A stretch of 64,000 nt of DNA from Syntrophaceae bacterium UBA6109 (GTDB lineage: Bacteria > Desulfobacterota > Syntrophia > Syntrophales > UBA6109): contig DIWJ01000023.1 in assembly GCA_002428445.1 (NCBI GenBank), positions 54,642 to 118,641 on the forward strand, given 5' to 3'. A program made the position numbers and the translations under genes. The notes under the pieces were generated by a model. That model had not been told where the DNA came from. It ran no database searches and saw nothing but the letters and a program-made list of their open reading frames with translations. Shown here one piece after another: positions 51,069 to 60,404 of the stretch. Position 1 is the stretch's first letter, and each line of letters opens with the position of its first letter.

Positions 51069-51444
51069 CTGGCTCCCTCCGCGCGGGGGAGGAAGGCGCC
51101 TTCCTCCGAATCAGTTCGGACAGCATGACACGGGTCTTTCCATCCCCGACCGTAACGGCAATCTCCGCGATTTCCGGAAAAGCGGAATCGAAGACCTTCG
51201 TTTCATAGTTCAGGTTCTCGTACGGCGCGGGGAAATTCCCCTCGGCTTCCCGTGGCTCCGTCTCCATTTCCTCAATTTTTTCCTTCGCGAGATTCGTCAT
51301 GTTCGTAACGGCAAACAGCTTCTCCGTAATCCCGAGGTTGTAGTTCAGGGTATAAAGGACGGTCATCAGAAGCCCCCCGACAATCGCGAGGCTGACCATC
51401 ACCTCAAGAAGCGTAAACCCCCGCTGTCCCCGCCATACGTTCAT
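51061..51444 (-). CDS. gspI: Type II secretion minor pseudopilin GspI
   Basis: The 127-residue protein begins MNVWRGQRGFTLLEVMVSLA, a prepilin peptidase site (G before FTLLE) and hydrophobic helix. The length fits GspI. It overlaps gspH at its start by about 40 nt and gspJ at its end by 8 nt. Confidence 0.85.
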   Translation of the reverse strand: MNVWRGQRGFTLLEVMVSLAIVGGLLMTVLYTLNYNLGITEKLFAVTNMTNLAKEKIEEMETEPREAEGNFPAPYENLNYETKVFDSAFPEIAEIAVTVGDGKTRVMLSELIRRKAPSSPARREPGG

Positions 51445-51898
51445 GTGCCGACACCTTCACCCTGCCGCTCAGGGCATTGAAAACAATCTCGATGGACGAT
51501 TCAACGCCCGTTAAATGAATCGTGAAGCTCTCTCCCGTCCCCGCGGGACCGAAAAACACCGTCACCTCGCCGTCGGAGACCTTCCCCCGGGATTGCAGCG
51601 TAATTCCGGAAAGATTGTCTATCCTCTCCGTTCTCTCACCGTCCGGTCCCCTGTGGCGCACGACCCGATCCCTGAAATTGATATTCAGGGCATAGGTCTC
51701 TTTCGTGAATACGGCGCTGTCATTAAGATATCTCAGGATGGATGCAACGTGACCTGCGTCGGACTTCAGGTTCCCGTCTTGCCGGAGGGTAAAGGCCGGG
51801 AAAGAGACCGCCACCACCAGAGAGATGATAAAAATGACAACGATCAGCTCCACAAGAGTAAACCCGTTATGACAGATCCCAGTTGTTGATGTCCGCAT
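51404..51898 (-). CDS. gspH: Type II secretion minor pseudopilin GspH
   Basis: The 164-residue protein has the leader MRTSTTGICHNGFTLVELIV, followed by a beta-rich C-terminal domain (FTIHLTGVESSIEIVFNALS) typical of GspH. The ATG at 51898 lies inside the end of gspG, overlapping by 32 nt; longer upstream starts would overlap more and add no pilin sequence. Confidence 0.8.
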   Translation of the reverse strand: MRTSTTGICHNGFTLVELIVVIFIISLVVAVSFPAFTLRQDGNLKSDAGHVASILRYLNDSAVFTKETYALNINFRDRVVRHRGPDGERTERIDNLSGITLQSRGKVSDGEVTVFFGPAGTGESFTIHLTGVESSIEIVFNALSGRVKVSAHERMAGTAGVYAS

Positions 51899-52340
51899 CC
51901 CTGTCTTCTCCGCCCTCTTTTCCATCGGCACCGTAGCTGATGATGTCAAAATCCCCCCGGAGTCCGGGACACACAAAGATATAGGGGTTGCCCCACGGGT
52001 CCGGGGGGATCTTCTTCTTCTCCAGATACCCGCCCGGCGGGTACTTGGAAGGGATGCGCCCTGCGGTCGGTTTTTCCACGAGGGCCTCAAGGCCCTGCTG
52101 CGTATCGGGATAAAAACCATTGTCCAGTTTGTACAATTTCAGAGCTGTTTCGAAGTTCTTTGTCTGGAGCCGGGCGTCTGCGATGCGGGCATCATCCGTC
52201 CGTCCGATAATCCTCGGCGCCACCAGCGCCACCAGGATACTCAGGATGAAAACGACCACGATAATTTCCAGCAGGGTGAAACCCCGCCGGCGTGTATATG
52301 CCCTGCCGTCGATGTCTTTCTTTCGTTTTACGCGTTCCAC
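51867..52340 (-). CDS. gspG: Type II secretion major pseudopilin GspG
   Basis: The 157-residue protein carries RRRGFTLLEIIVVVFILSIL with the prepilin peptidase site, then YKLDNGFYPDTQQGLEALV and WGNPYIFVCPG, the GspG hallmarks, including calcium-site residues in a late DGKEGGEDRDADINNW loop. It is the major subunit of the pseudopilus. No prepilin peptidase gene is in the window. Confidence 0.95.
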   Translation of the reverse strand: MERVKRKKDIDGRAYTRRRGFTLLEIIVVVFILSILVALVAPRIIGRTDDARIADARLQTKNFETALKLYKLDNGFYPDTQQGLEALVEKPTAGRIPSKYPPGGYLEKKKIPPDPWGNPYIFVCPGLRGDFDIISYGADGKEGGEDRDADINNWDLS

Positions 52341-52355
52341 CCCTTGATCTCCTCT

Positions 52356-53531
52356 CTATTTCACAAGCTGATTCATCTGGAAGATGGGCAGCAATACCGC
52401 CAGGACAATGAAGCAGACAACGAGGCTCATCGCGATGATCATCGCCGGTTCAAAGATCGAGACGGCGCCGTCCACCTTTCGGCTGAATTTTTCTTCATAG
52501 GATAATGCGGCCCTCATCATGGTCTCCGCCAGTCTGCCTGTCTTTTCTCCGGTCGCCACGAGCTGCACAAAAACGGGCGGGAACCCGTGCAGGGATGAAG
52601 CCAACGTCTGCCCTTCGGCGACTTTTTCTCCGGCACGGAGAACATCGGACTCCAGCGCCCGGTTCCCGATGGATTGCGCGGCGAGCTTCAGCACCGTCAG
52701 CGTCGGCAGTCCCGCGCTGAGAAGCACCTCCATGGCCCGCGCGAATCGCGCATAGTAGAGGCTCTGGAGGATGTCTCCCGGCAGCTTGAGGAGAAACCGG
52801 TCCACCGTTTCCCGGTTCCGTTGCAGGTACCTTTTCGCGTTCCAGGACGCGACCGCCGCGACGCCGAGGATAGCCCACCAGAACTTCATGAAGACATTGC
52901 TGATCACGATGAGCAGAACGGTGATGAAGGGAAGCGCCCCCTTCGCGTCGGCAAATATCCTGACGATCTTCGGAATGACGAACGCAAAGAGAAACGAGAG
53001 CACGACAACGCTCACGCCCATCATCAGGATGGGGTAAATCATGGCGGAGCGTATCTTCCCTTTCACCCTGCCCTGATATTCCAGAAAATCGGCAAGCTTG
53101 ATGAGGACCGTATCCAAAGTTCCGCTGGCCTCGCCGGCCTGCACCATGTGCACATAGTAATCGGAAAACACCGCCCCGTAATCCTGCAATACCCGGTAGA
53201 AACCTGTGCCGCCGGAGAGCCGCTCTTTGATCGCCATCAGCATCTCGCGGTAATATCCCTGATACTCATCGGCAACGCTGTGCAGGGCTTCCATGAGCGG
53301 CACGCCGGAGGAAATGAGAATGGAAAGTTGCCGCGTCATGTTGGGCAGAAACGTTTCGTCCCGCTCCGAAAACAGCGCCTTCTTCTTTCGCCCGGCTGCT
53401 TCCGCAAGATCCGCGGGCAGGATTTTTTGCGCCTTGACCTGCGCAAAAGCATCATGCAACCCGGTCGCTTCCACCGAGCCATGGACCTCTGCGCCATTCA
53501 GGGCGTATCCTCTATACTGAAATATCGGCAT
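52356..53531 (-). CDS. gspF: Type II secretion inner-membrane platform protein GspF
   Basis: The 391-residue protein starts MPIFQYRGYALNGAEVHGSV and has the two GspF repeats: FTRQL-type helices with GVPLMEALHSVADE and later LSAGLPTLTVLKLAAQSIGN, each followed by membrane helices. It forms the cytoplasmic membrane platform under the pseudopilus. It overlaps gspE by 20 nt. Confidence 0.95.
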   Translation of the reverse strand: MPIFQYRGYALNGAEVHGSVEATGLHDAFAQVKAQKILPADLAEAAGRKKKALFSERDETFLPNMTRQLSILISSGVPLMEALHSVADEYQGYYREMLMAIKERLSGGTGFYRVLQDYGAVFSDYYVHMVQAGEASGTLDTVLIKLADFLEYQGRVKGKIRSAMIYPILMMGVSVVVLSFLFAFVIPKIVRIFADAKGALPFITVLLIVISNVFMKFWWAILGVAAVASWNAKRYLQRNRETVDRFLLKLPGDILQSLYYARFARAMEVLLSAGLPTLTVLKLAAQSIGNRALESDVLRAGEKVAEGQTLASSLHGFPPVFVQLVATGEKTGRLAETMMRAALSYEEKFSRKVDGAVSIFEPAMIIAMSLVVCFIVLAVLLPIFQMNQLVK

Positions 53532-55113
53532 AATCCCTCTGCGTGACCCGGAGCACTTCCTGCAGTGTGGTGCTGCCCTGCATGACCTTATTGAGCCCGT
53601 CCATGAAAAGGGTCTTCATCCCTTTTTCCACGGCATGGTTTTTTATATCCTGGACGCTCACCCGTTCCGAAATCATCTGCCGGATATTCCCGTCGACCGT
53701 CAGGAGTTCGAAGATCCCTATTCTTCCAAGGTACCCGCTTTCCCGGCAGAACTTGCATCCCGCGCCCCGGTATAAAAGGGAGATGTCGCCGGGCAGATAG
53801 GCCCGCTCCGCGGCGGTGGGCGTATAGGTCTCCCGGCAGTGGGGACAGAGCGTCCGGACAAGCCGCTGGGCAAGGACGGCGGACAGCGATGATGCAACGA
53901 GAAAAGGCTCCACGTCCATATCCGCCAGGCGGATCACCGCGGAAGACGCGTCCGTCGTGTGCAGCGTACTCAGGACCAGGTGACCCGTCAGAGAGGCCTG
54001 AATGGCGATCTCCGCCGTCTCGTGATCCCGGATCTCGCCAACCATGATGATATCCGGATCCTGCCGCAGAATCGACCGCAGCCCGGACGCGAAGGTAAGC
54101 TCAATCTTTGGATTGACGTGAATCTGCCCGATGCCCTTGAGTTGATACTCCACGGGATCTTCAATGGTGATGATGTTTCGTTCCTCCGAATAGATCCGCT
54201 TCAGGGCTGCGTAGAGGGTCGTCGTCTTTCCGCTTCCCGTGGGACCCGTGACGAGAATGATACCGCTGGTTCTCGACAAATGTTCTTCCAGGGACGCGCG
54301 GTCATTTTCCTCCAGTCCCATTTCCGCAAGGGTGATCAGGCCTTGCCGCCTGTTCAGCAATCTCAGCACCGCACGTTCGCCGAAAATCGTGGGAATAATC
54401 GATACCCGGAGGTCGAAATCCTGTCCCCCGATGAGGAGCCGTATGCGGCCGTCCTGTGGAAGCCTCTTCTCGGAAATGTCGAGTTTGGCCATGATCTTCA
54501 CCCTGCTGATCAGCGCATCCTGAATGATCTTCGGCGGGCTGAGCACCTTATGCAGGATCCCGTCAACCCGCATGCGCACCTCGAGTTCCTTCTCATACGG
54601 CTCGATGTGGATATCGCTTGCCCGTTCCTTGACGGCCTGCTGAAACAGGGCGTTCAGAAGGCGGATGATGGGCGCGTCTTCGATGAGTTCCAGGAGATCG
54701 CGGGGTTTTTCAAATTCCGTGGCCACGGACGAGAGGTCATCGCCGGAAATATTCTCCATGACTTCCGCGGCGGTGCCCACCTGGCCGTAGGCGCGGCTGA
54801 TGGCATCGATCAGGATCCCCTTTTCCACTTTCAGGGCACGCTGCTTCAGGCCATATCTCTTGGCGAGTTCGGCAACGGCATAAATCCCCCGCTCCTCCGC
54901 GACGGCCGCAAGGAGGAAATCGTCCACCTTCCTGATCGGGAGGACGAGGTTATTCATCGAAAAGGAAAAAGGAGTCTCTCGAATCAGCGCAAGATCGATA
55001 TCATCGTCCTGGATGCGTTCCGCCTGTTCCATCTTCCCGCCCTTCTCTTCCGTCACCCTGTCCGCTCCGTCCATGCCGCGCGGCGGAGGCATCTCAATAT
55101 CCGGGGATGGCAA
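53512..55113 (-). CDS. gspE: Type II secretion ATPase GspE
   Basis: The 533-residue protein has an N-terminal N1/N2 region, then the secretion ATPase core: Walker A GPTGSGKTTTLYA, Asp box ITIEDPVEYQ, Walker B DIIMVGEIRD and His box LHTTDAS. A four-cysteine zinc site (CPHC ... CKFC) follows. It powers pseudopilus extension. The annotated start may be some codons too early; its first 27 residues precede MEQAERIQDDD. Confidence 0.95.
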   Translation of the reverse strand: MPSPDIEMPPPRGMDGADRVTEEKGGKMEQAERIQDDDIDLALIRETPFSFSMNNLVLPIRKVDDFLLAAVAEERGIYAVAELAKRYGLKQRALKVEKGILIDAISRAYGQVGTAAEVMENISGDDLSSVATEFEKPRDLLELIEDAPIIRLLNALFQQAVKERASDIHIEPYEKELEVRMRVDGILHKVLSPPKIIQDALISRVKIMAKLDISEKRLPQDGRIRLLIGGQDFDLRVSIIPTIFGERAVLRLLNRRQGLITLAEMGLEENDRASLEEHLSRTSGIILVTGPTGSGKTTTLYAALKRIYSEERNIITIEDPVEYQLKGIGQIHVNPKIELTFASGLRSILRQDPDIIMVGEIRDHETAEIAIQASLTGHLVLSTLHTTDASSAVIRLADMDVEPFLVASSLSAVLAQRLVRTLCPHCRETYTPTAAERAYLPGDISLLYRGAGCKFCRESGYLGRIGIFELLTVDGNIRQMISERVSVQDIKNHAVEKGMKTLFMDGLNKVMQGSTTLQEVLRVTQRDYADISV

Positions 55114-57010
55114 TGCGATTGACCGGTTCGGCCTTCAACACTTCCGGAAGCAGCGCAAATTCGAAGGCCGCCTTCTCCACGTCGGTCCCCTTCTCCAGCT
55201 TGATGTGATACGTCTTTCCCGCTCCCGCTTTTACGAGTACGGCCTTCTGCCGGGCAATGACGCCTCTCGCCGTCTCGTCCGTCACCCTGTCCTTGAAGGT
55301 TACCGTCAGTTCGTCCTCCACGAACTGTTTCCCTCTTTGGCTGAAATCGGCCGCTTTTTCCCGGGAGAGCCGGCCCAGGTGATCCGCTTCCGTAACGACG
55401 TGCGGCGTCAGAAACACCAGCAGATTCGTCTTTTCCCTGGAGGTGCTCTTGTACTTGAAAAGCCAGCCGAGCAGGGGGATATCGCCGAAAAAAGGCACCT
55501 TCGTTACGATTTCTTCGTCCCTTTCCTGCATCAAACCGCCGATAACGACCGTCTGTTTGTCCCTCACGAGCACCGATGTCCGCGTCGAGCGCTTGGTCAG
55601 CGTCGGGCCGAGATTGGTCAGGATATTCTCCGACTCCCCGCCCAGAAGGGCCGAGATCTCCTGGTAGATGTCAAGTTTCACGTGATCGCCCGCCGTAATC
55701 TGCGGGGTGAGCTTCAGGGTAATGCCCACGTCCTTCCTCTCGATGGAGGCCAGCACGGTATTCGTCGTCGTGATATCCCGCTCCCGTTTGGCGGGGAACG
55801 GTACATTCGCGCCGACGACGATCTCCGCCTCTTTGTTGTCCGACGTCAGGATCTGGGGAGTGGAAAGGACGTTGACCGCGTCCTTGAAGTCGCTCAGGCT
55901 GAAAAGTGCCGCGATTCCGGGGACCCGTACATCCGATGTCGCCCCCGATATGAAGCTCTGCGGTATGGTAAAGTAATTGGCGAGCCCTCCTATGGTGAGT
56001 CCCGCAAGGCCCGTGACGATATTGCTGATCGTCCCGGTATCCACCTTCCCCACCCCGGTAACGAATACCGGCTCACCGCCGTTCGTTGCCACCGCCCGCC
56101 ACTTTGTGCCGAGTTCGAGAACTTTTTTGACGGAAACCTCCGCGATCATCGTCTCGACAAACACCTGCTTGCGGCGTTTATCGAGCAGCTTGATCGTCCC
56201 CAGGAGATTCTGGTAATCGGCGGGCGCGGCGACGACAATCAGGGCATTGGAGGCCTTATCGGCGGTCACCGTAATCCCGCTGACCGCTTCGAACACCGAT
56301 GCGGACGCCTGTGAGGAGACCTGGCGCTGCGGCTGGCCCTGCGTCGTCCGGATCACGGCGTCCAACACCTTGGCCAGTTCGGTGGCATCGGCGTTTTCCA
56401 GGAAACAGATGTTGATCATCCCCCGCGTTTCCGACTGCTTGTCGATAATCTCGATAATCGACAGGATGTTCGTGATATTGCCGGCCGAGTCCACAACCAG
56501 CAGAAGATTCCCCGGGCCGAAGGCGGATACGTACCCGTCTTTCGAAACGATGGGCTGAACCAGCTTCAGGGCCTCCGCCGCGGAAGTATATTTCAGCGGG
56601 ATCACCCGGGCGGCGTAGCCCGCATTGACCGCCTGCCCTTCCTGCTCGAATTTCAATCCCTTCTGCCGGGCTTCCGCAACGGGAATGATCGAATAGGCGT
56701 TCACGCCGGAAGGGATGACCGTGAATCCCTTCATTTCGAGCACCGCCTTAAAGAGATCGAAGGTGTCGTCTATCGAAAGCTTCACCGGCGCAATGATCGT
56801 TATCTTGCCTTTCACGCGCTCATCGAGAATAAAATTCTTCTGGGTTATCTCGCTCACAAACTTCGTGATGACCGGCAAATCAACGTCAACGAAATTAAAC
56901 GTGACCTTCCGGTCACCCTTCGTTTCCGCAGGAATGCCCGATGGCCCCGACAAAGCGATCAGGGCAAGGATCAGTGTTAAAGCGGCGACTTTTCGTACTG
57001 TCTTCTCCAT
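55094..57010 (-). CDS. gspD: Type II secretion outer-membrane secretin GspD
   Basis: The 638-residue protein has a signal peptide, N0 to N3 domains (KVTFNFVDVDLPVITKFVSE, IIAPVKLSIDDTFDLFKAV) and the secretin core with VPFFGDIPLLGWLFK near the C-terminus. It forms the outer-membrane channel. It overlaps gspE by 20 nt and follows gspC by 16 nt. Confidence 0.95.
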   Translation of the reverse strand: MEKTVRKVAALTLILALIALSGPSGIPAETKGDRKVTFNFVDVDLPVITKFVSEITQKNFILDERVKGKITIIAPVKLSIDDTFDLFKAVLEMKGFTVIPSGVNAYSIIPVAEARQKGLKFEQEGQAVNAGYAARVIPLKYTSAAEALKLVQPIVSKDGYVSAFGPGNLLLVVDSAGNITNILSIIEIIDKQSETRGMINICFLENADATELAKVLDAVIRTTQGQPQRQVSSQASASVFEAVSGITVTADKASNALIVVAAPADYQNLLGTIKLLDKRRKQVFVETMIAEVSVKKVLELGTKWRAVATNGGEPVFVTGVGKVDTGTISNIVTGLAGLTIGGLANYFTIPQSFISGATSDVRVPGIAALFSLSDFKDAVNVLSTPQILTSDNKEAEIVVGANVPFPAKRERDITTTNTVLASIERKDVGITLKLTPQITAGDHVKLDIYQEISALLGGESENILTNLGPTLTKRSTRTSVLVRDKQTVVIGGLMQERDEEIVTKVPFFGDIPLLGWLFKYKSTSREKTNLLVFLTPHVVTEADHLGRLSREKAADFSQRGKQFVEDELTVTFKDRVTDETARGVIARQKAVLVKAGAGKTYHIKLEKGTDVEKAAFEFALLPEVLKAEPVNRIAIPGY

Positions 57011-57026
57011 GGAATACCCGCTCTCC

Positions 57027-57893
57027 CTATCTGATTTGATAATTCATAACCATCCTGTTTTTGTCCCGGATGATGTCGAGTTTTATTTTGTCCGTCCCCC
57101 GCAAAGCCATAAGGGCCTGGAGTCCGTTTTCGGGATTGGAAATACTGAGACTGTTGATCCGTAAAAGGACATCGCCGTTTTTCATGCCCAGGTTGTCATA
57201 GATGCCGCTTCTCCGGACCTCGCGCAGAACAAATCCCTCCTGCTTATCCTCCCTCATGTTCGGGATAAGCTTCGCATCCATCATGATCTGCCTAGGGTTA
57301 TCCAGGGCATACTGTATCGCTTTCTGGTCGATGACGTATTCCCCGTTCCCCAGCGACCGCACCGGACCCGAAGCCTCGCCGCCTTTCAGAGAAGTCATCG
57401 CCGCCGGAGCAACCATGTCAACCAGGGGAATCTTGATCAGCTTGCCGTTCCTTCTGATGGATACCTGGTATTTCTCGACCGCCGTCAATTCCCCCGCTCC
57501 GAATACCGATTCGCCCGTCTTGAACAGGGACTGTTTCCCGTCCTTGCCGACAAACACGGCATAGCCCCGCCTCGTATGGCCGGCAATCGTCCCGATAAGT
57601 TTGATGTCGGAAAGCACCGCTTCACCGGCCTCGGCAGGGGAGCCCTTCGCCGACACGGCCGAGAGACCGAAGGGATTCTTCCGAAGCAGGGTCTCGTATT
57701 CCCTGAAACCCTCGCTTGCAGGTTTTGTCGCTCTCTGCGCAAAAGACGAAGCCGGTGTCACATTTTTCTGATGAACAGCCGTGACGATGCTTCTGGAAAA
57801 AAGAACGAGATTAGCCAGGATCAACGCACCCAGGACGATATTCACGCCGGTTACTATTTTCAAATAAGGAGTTTTCCCGCTCAAGAGTTCCAT
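57027..57893 (-). CDS. gspC: Type II secretion protein GspC
   Basis: The protein has a membrane helix near its N-terminus (IVTGVNIVLGALILANLVLF), the homology region that contacts GspD (LSDIKLIGTIAGHTRRGYAV) and a C-terminal PDZ-like domain (YDNLGMKNGDVLLRINSLSI). I chose the ATG at 57893 because it directly precedes the membrane helix; the frame is open to 58088, with another ATG at 57980, so the start is uncertain. It is the first gene of the gsp operon. Confidence 0.85.
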   Translation of the reverse strand: MELLSGKTPYLKIVTGVNIVLGALILANLVLFSRSIVTAVHQKNVTPASSFAQRATKPASEGFREYETLLRKNPFGLSAVSAKGSPAEAGEAVLSDIKLIGTIAGHTRRGYAVFVGKDGKQSLFKTGESVFGAGELTAVEKYQVSIRRNGKLIKIPLVDMVAPAAMTSLKGGEASGPVRSLGNGEYVIDQKAIQYALDNPRQIMMDAKLIPNMREDKQEGFVLREVRRSGIYDNLGMKNGDVLLRINSLSISNPENGLQALMALRGTDKIKLDIIRDKNRMVMNYQIR

Positions 57894-58250
57894 AGCGAAA
57901 GTCCCGTCCGTCCAAAACAAGTGAGCTGATGATTCCTGCGCCTTTTTTTTCAAAAAACCGGAACGTGCGAAGGACAGCATTGTTCGCACACGATCCCCTA
58001 TCGGCTGACTGCGGCCGGAGACACCGCCCGGGGAGAGGGAGCGCTGGAAGGCGACACGATCCGTCGGCGGGTTTCCCGGAACAAACACGGAACCATTCTA
58101 TGGGAAGAAGATCCTGCTCTCCCGCGCAGGATGAAAATCTATGTACGGCCTCTTTATACTGCTGCGTCTTGCCGTTGCCTTCCCGGCGCTTTGAAAAAAG
58201 CCGGGTGCGATGTCTCCGTGCCAAAAGAACGATCCGTTGTAGAGAGGCAA
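57894..58250. other. Region upstream of gspC
   Basis: About 350 nt between the terminator of the Ig/DUF3494 gene and gspC, partly open in the gspC frame. The promoter of the T2SS operon is expected here, but I see no -24/-12 cassette and no clear -35/-10. No separate gene was found. Confidence 0.35.
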
Positions 58251-58292
58251 GGGGGGAGACAGGCTGAACTATGAAAAATAGCCTCTCTCCCC
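58251..58292 (-). terminator. Probable terminator of the second Ig/DUF3494 gene
   Basis: On the minus strand GGGGAGAGAGGCT (58292-58280) pairs with AGCCTGTCTCCCC (58265 downwards), with one mismatch. It follows the stop by about 35 nt. It is homologous to the terminator of the paralogous gene at 33809-33852, including flanking sequence. Confidence 0.6.
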
Positions 58293-58326
58293 TTCTTGCC
58301 TGCTTTCACGCCCGATACCTTGTGCC

Positions 58327-60120
58327 TTATGGGGCAGGCTCGGTGACTGTGTTGCCAATTAATGTGACATTGGTCTGCGCCAACGCCCTGCCGTTCACCA
58401 GCGTCGCTCCATTTTTAAAGACGATCGCTTTTGTGGCCAAGATGACCCCCTTGAATGTCGACGTCGTGTCGAAAAGAACTCCAGTACCACCGCCGACCTG
58501 CCAAAAGACGTTCTTGGCCAATGCTCCGCCTAAGAGTGTCACACCGGCGCCTGGGTTCACGGTGATGTCTCCCGCGACTTGGAATATCCAGACGTCATTG
58601 GCGCCGCCATTGAGGGTAACCGTGCCCGCAGCATCAATGGAAATACCGGTGCTCCATTTGTAGAGGCCGGGAGTGAATGTCTGCCCGGTCAGATTTCCGG
58701 CGTATAGTTCAGTGCCATCAGGCGTTGTCCGTCCGGCGGCATCGGTGTACGCCGTTTCCATGTCGCTGACGGCCGTGGTCATTTTCGCTGGCGTAGGCGG
58801 CGTATAGTCAGACGCGTAGACTTTCCCGATAACAATACCCGGGGATGTCGAAAACGTATTCGACGCATCCATGATTAACCCAAATCCCTGTATGCCCGTC
58901 GCAGCGATGGGACTGGCGCCGATATCGCCGGTAATGGCGGTGACTCCCGTAGTGGTGATTCCTGTTTTTGTCAAAATCACAAAATCTCCGGCCGTTCCAA
59001 GATCTACAGCCGCCGGACCCAGCGGTGCAACTGTAACCGTCGTAAAGCTCCACACTTTATCGCTCGCCAGCGCGTTACCTGCGAGGTCCTTGACTCCGGT
59101 GGTGACCGTGGCCGTGTAGGTGGTGTTGGATGCGAGGTTGCTGTCCGGAGCGAAGGTCGCAACCAGTCCGGTGTAGGTCACCGCGCCGGAAACAGCCGTT
59201 GCCCCCTGCTTTAGGGTAAAGGTCAGGTTGGTGATCGTCAACGGGTCCATCGCCTCGCTGAAGCTTGCCGTGACTCTCTTGCTGAGAATCACCGCTGTGG
59301 CGAGATCGGCGGGGCTCGTGGAAGCAATGGTGGGTGCGGTGGTGTCTGCGGTCGCACCTGTGTTGAAGGTCCATACTTTGTTGGCTGCCAGTGCATTATC
59401 CGCCAGGTCCTTGGCCCCGGTGGTAATCGTGGCGGTGAAGGTGTTGCTGGCGGCAAGATTGTTTGTTGGTGTGAAGGTCGCAACCTTGCTCACATAGGTC
59501 ACATCGCCTGCTACGGCAGTCCCGCCAAGGGTTGTGTTTACCACGGTAAAAGTAGTCCCGGTGATCGTGGCGGGGTCCATCGCCTCACTGAAGGTTGCAC
59601 TGATTTTTGTGTTGATCGCTACACCTGCGGCTGCATTCGCAGGGACGGTGAGCGTTGAGGTGGGTGCGGTGGTGTCTGTGGCCGTACCGGTGGTAAATGT
59701 CCATACCTTGTTGGCTGCCAGTGCGTTGCCGGCGACGTCCTTGGCCCCGGTTGTAATCGTGGCGGTATAGATGGTGCTGGCTGCAAAATTCGCTGCTGGT
59801 CTGAAGACCGCCGTTACGCCGGAGTAGGTCACCGTGCCTGCAACATCTACTGCCCCTTGCTTCAGGGTAAATGTTGCCGTGGTAATCGTTAAGGGGTCCA
59901 TCGCCTCACTGAAGGTGGCGGTGATTTTCGTATTGATCGCTACTGCACCCGCATTGTTCAGGGGAACTGTGGCAGTCACCGTCGGCGCAGTAGTGTCTGT
60001 GCCTGGGGTGCCCGGGGTATCCCCTCCGCCTCCGCCTCCGCCTCCGCATCCTGCAATAAAGAAGACACCAAGGATCAGGACAAACAAGGAAAACACTTGT
60101 CGAGCATTCCATTTTTTCAT
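58327..60120 (-). CDS. Lipoprotein with three Big_5 Ig-like domains and a DUF3494 domain (paralogue)
   Basis: The 597-residue product has a lipobox signal (VFFIAGCGGGG), three Ig-like repeats (each DTTAPT..., FSEAMDP, then KVWTF) and a C-terminal DUF3494 beta-solenoid (LTGQTFTPGLYKWSTGISID, KNVFWQVGGGTGVLFDTTS, VNGRALAQTNVTLIGNT). GGAG lies 8 nt before the ATG at 60120. It is the paralogue of 31777-33774; both have a cassette promoter upstream and a related terminator downstream, so the full transcription unit was duplicated. Likely surface-exposed adhesin or matrix protein. Confidence 0.85.
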   Translation of the reverse strand: MKKWNARQVFSLFVLILGVFFIAGCGGGGGGGGDTPGTPGTDTTAPTVTATVPLNNAGAVAINTKITATFSEAMDPLTITTATFTLKQGAVDVAGTVTYSGVTAVFRPAANFAASTIYTATITTGAKDVAGNALAANKVWTFTTGTATDTTAPTSTLTVPANAAAGVAINTKISATFSEAMDPATITGTTFTVVNTTLGGTAVAGDVTYVSKVATFTPTNNLAASNTFTATITTGAKDLADNALAANKVWTFNTGATADTTAPTIASTSPADLATAVILSKRVTASFSEAMDPLTITNLTFTLKQGATAVSGAVTYTGLVATFAPDSNLASNTTYTATVTTGVKDLAGNALASDKVWSFTTVTVAPLGPAAVDLGTAGDFVILTKTGITTTGVTAITGDIGASPIAATGIQGFGLIMDASNTFSTSPGIVIGKVYASDYTPPTPAKMTTAVSDMETAYTDAAGRTTPDGTELYAGNLTGQTFTPGLYKWSTGISIDAAGTVTLNGGANDVWIFQVAGDITVNPGAGVTLLGGALAKNVFWQVGGGTGVLFDTTSTFKGVILATKAIVFKNGATLVNGRALAQTNVTLIGNTVTEPAP

Positions 60121-60404
60121 AACCGCTTCTCCTTTTCTGCTGTGCATCAATGATGAGCACTCTCTATGTATCGGTTCACTCCGTCTTGAGACCTTCTTCG
60201 CGAATTGTGCCTTTCTCCAGGTACCTGCTCTACCAGAAAGATACTTTCCTCATTTTCACCTCCTTCATGTTCGCTCTCCTCCTGTTTATGCGATGAGGCA
60301 TGGTTGCTGTTGTCTTGAACTCTCTTACGCCGGAAACCGCATGTCCTGAGCTTATCTTCACCCCGTGACACCTTTCTTCCGCATGGTCCTCACGGTGCAT
60401 GATG
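60121..60404. other. Long leader of the second Ig/DUF3494 gene
   Basis: Nearly 300 nt between the predicted sigma-54 start (about 60416) and the ATG at 60120. On the minus strand it contains GAAGGAGGTGAAAATG, a perfect ribosome site followed by a seven-codon frame (MRKVSFW then stop), which looks like the remnant or leader peptide of another gene. No full gene is seen. Confidence 0.4.
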
